Assembly: GCF_014196295.1 (NCBI RefSeq)
Contig: NZ_JACIDK010000001.1
Location: forward strand, 124,001 to 188,000
Source of the DNA: Phenylobacterium haematophilum
Lineage (GTDB): Bacteria > Pseudomonadota > Alphaproteobacteria > Caulobacterales > Caulobacteraceae
DNA: 64,000 bases
Reading direction: 5' to 3'
Part shown: positions 63,211 to 64,000 of the stretch, in pieces
Layout: the number at the start of each line of letters is the position of its first letter
Numbering within the stretch: position 1 is the first letter of the stretch
Position numbers and translations under genes: made by a program
Notes under the pieces: model-generated
Told to the model about the DNA's origin: nothing
The model's input: only the letters and a program-made list of their open reading frames with translations
Database searches by the model: none

Positions 63211-64000
63211 ATGTCCCAGGCCCAGATCATCGACGGCAAGGTCACGGCCGAACGCTTGCGGGCCGAGGTCGCCGAGGAGGTCGCGGCGCTGAAGGCGCAG
63301 CATGGCCTGCAGCCGGGGCTGGCCGTGGTGCTGGTCGGCGAGGATCCGGCCAGCCAGGTTTATGTCCGCTCCAAGGGCGAGCACTCCAAGGCCGCCGGGA
63401 TGCATTCGGTCACCCACCGCCTGCCGGCCGACGTGAGCCAGAGCGACCTGCTGACCCTGGTGCGCCAGCTCAACGCCGATCCGGCGATCCACGGCATCCT
63501 CGTGCAGCTGCCGCTGCCCAAGGGGCTGGACGAGAAGGCGGTCATCGAAACGATCGATCCGGCTAAGGACGTCGACGGCCTGCACGTCGTCAACGCCGGC
63601 CGCCTGGCTCAGGGGCTGCCCTCGCTGGTGCCCTGCACGCCGCTTGGCTGCATGATCATGCTCCGCGAGACGCTGGGCGACCTGAGCGGCAAGCGCGCCG
63701 TCGTCGTCGGCCGATCGGTGCTGGTCGGAAAGCCGGTGGCCCAGCTGCTGCTGGCCGCCGACTGCACGGTGACCATCGCCCACTCGCGCACCCAGGACCT
63801 GGCGGCCGTCTGCCGTGAGGCTGACATACTCGTGGCCGCCGTCGGTCGCCCGCAGATGATCAAGGCCGATTGGATCAAGCCGGGTGCGACCGTGATCGAC
63901 GTCGGCATCAACCGCGTTCCGTTCCGCGATCCGGTGAAGGCCGCCGAGGGCAAGACCAAGCTGGTCGGAGACGTCGCCTATAAGGAAGTCTCGGCGGTCG
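63211..64000 (+). CDS. folD: Methylene-THF dehydrogenase/cyclohydrolase FolD, 3'-truncated by the window edge
   Basis: This bifunctional enzyme interconverts 5,10-methylene- and 10-formyl-tetrahydrofolate with NADP. 263 residues are visible of about 290-300. The catalytic Y-x3-K pair is Tyr51 and Lys55 (QVYVRSK), QLPLP and DVDG lie in the middle, and the NADP-binding [18 protein letters not shown] is at about 167-184. It has an AGGAG ribosome site. The C-terminal end lies outside the window. Confidence 0.96.
   Translation, partial: MSQAQIIDGKVTAERLRAEVAEEVAALKAQHGLQPGLAVVLVGEDPASQVYVRSKGEHSKAAGMHSVTHRLPADVSQSDLLTLVRQLNADPAIHGILVQLPLPKGLDEKAVIETIDPAKDVDGLHVVNAGRLAQGLPSLVPCTPLGCMIMLRETLGDLSGKRAVVVGRSVLVGKPVAQLLLAADCTVTIAHSRTQDLAAVCREADILVAAVGRPQMIKADWIKPGATVIDVGINRVPFRDPVKAAEGKTKLVGDVAYKEVSAV

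Overview
The window is GC-rich chromosomal DNA from an alphaproteobacterium. The rod-shape cluster, the TonB-dependent receptor, the compact cobA-DUF2849-cysI-DUF934-cysH-fpr sulfur operon and the general gene style suggest Caulobacterales (Caulobacter or Phenylobacterium-like). That placement is inference from gene content; no rRNA is present. Both ends cut a gene: mreC on the left and folD on the right.

Region 1-4.4 kb is the mreC-mreD-mrdA-mrdB cell-elongation operon. 4.4-9.8 kb holds a P-loop kinase, two alpha/beta hydrolases, a Bcr/CflA-type exporter, DUF423 and FMN L-lactate dehydrogenase. 10-16 kb is gltBD (GOGAT). 16-23.8 kb has two amidohydrolases, a Pit phosphate transporter with its DUF47 partner, a polytopic membrane protein and a DUF1254/DUF1214 protein. 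23.8-29 kb has a TetR/MFS divergent pair with visible operators, a secreted cyclophilin, a PadR-DUF1700-DUF2807 cassette and the tesA esterase. 29-37 kb contains the YbbA/YbbP ABC system, small conserved proteins (DUF1272, PilZ), an HPP-CBS membrane protein and a MaeB-type malic enzyme. 37-40.1 kb is a decaying patch: a TonB receptor with no visible signal peptide, a frameshifted and truncated MHS-type transporter, and a fragment of SURF1.

41.1-49.2 kb is an integrated element in tRNA-Lys(CTT), bounded by a perfect 74-bp direct repeat that covers nucleotides 1-41 of the tRNA plus 33 bp upstream. It carries a tyrosine integrase, a minus-strand operon of tightly overlapping small genes, one large phage-type protein, a lysis module (SAR endolysin, Rz-like and Rz1-like spanins), an Acb2/Tad1-like candidate cyclic-nucleotide sponge placed between the two spanins, and two phage-type tRNAs. 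No capsid, portal, terminase or replication gene is recognisable. Two divergent genes without proper 5' ends abut near 43.65 kb, so a large central deletion is the simplest explanation; a satellite-like minimal element is the alternative.

49.2-64 kb returns to core genes: a decayed glycosyltransferase-like relic, an Hpt protein, chorismate mutase, a LysR regulator divergent from the sulfate/sulfite assimilation operon (with a 14-bp inverted repeat between them), ferredoxin-NADP reductase, an AAA ATPase, a large arylsulfatase, a 3D-domain protein, GST, S1/P1 nuclease, a Nudix hydrolase, a low-affinity iron-permease-family protein and folD.

The main points for a second look are the tRNA-Lys element (Acb2-like gene, gene cassettes bounded by repeats, att topology), the regulatory DNA upstream of the sulfur operon, and the pseudogene patch at 39-40 kb.
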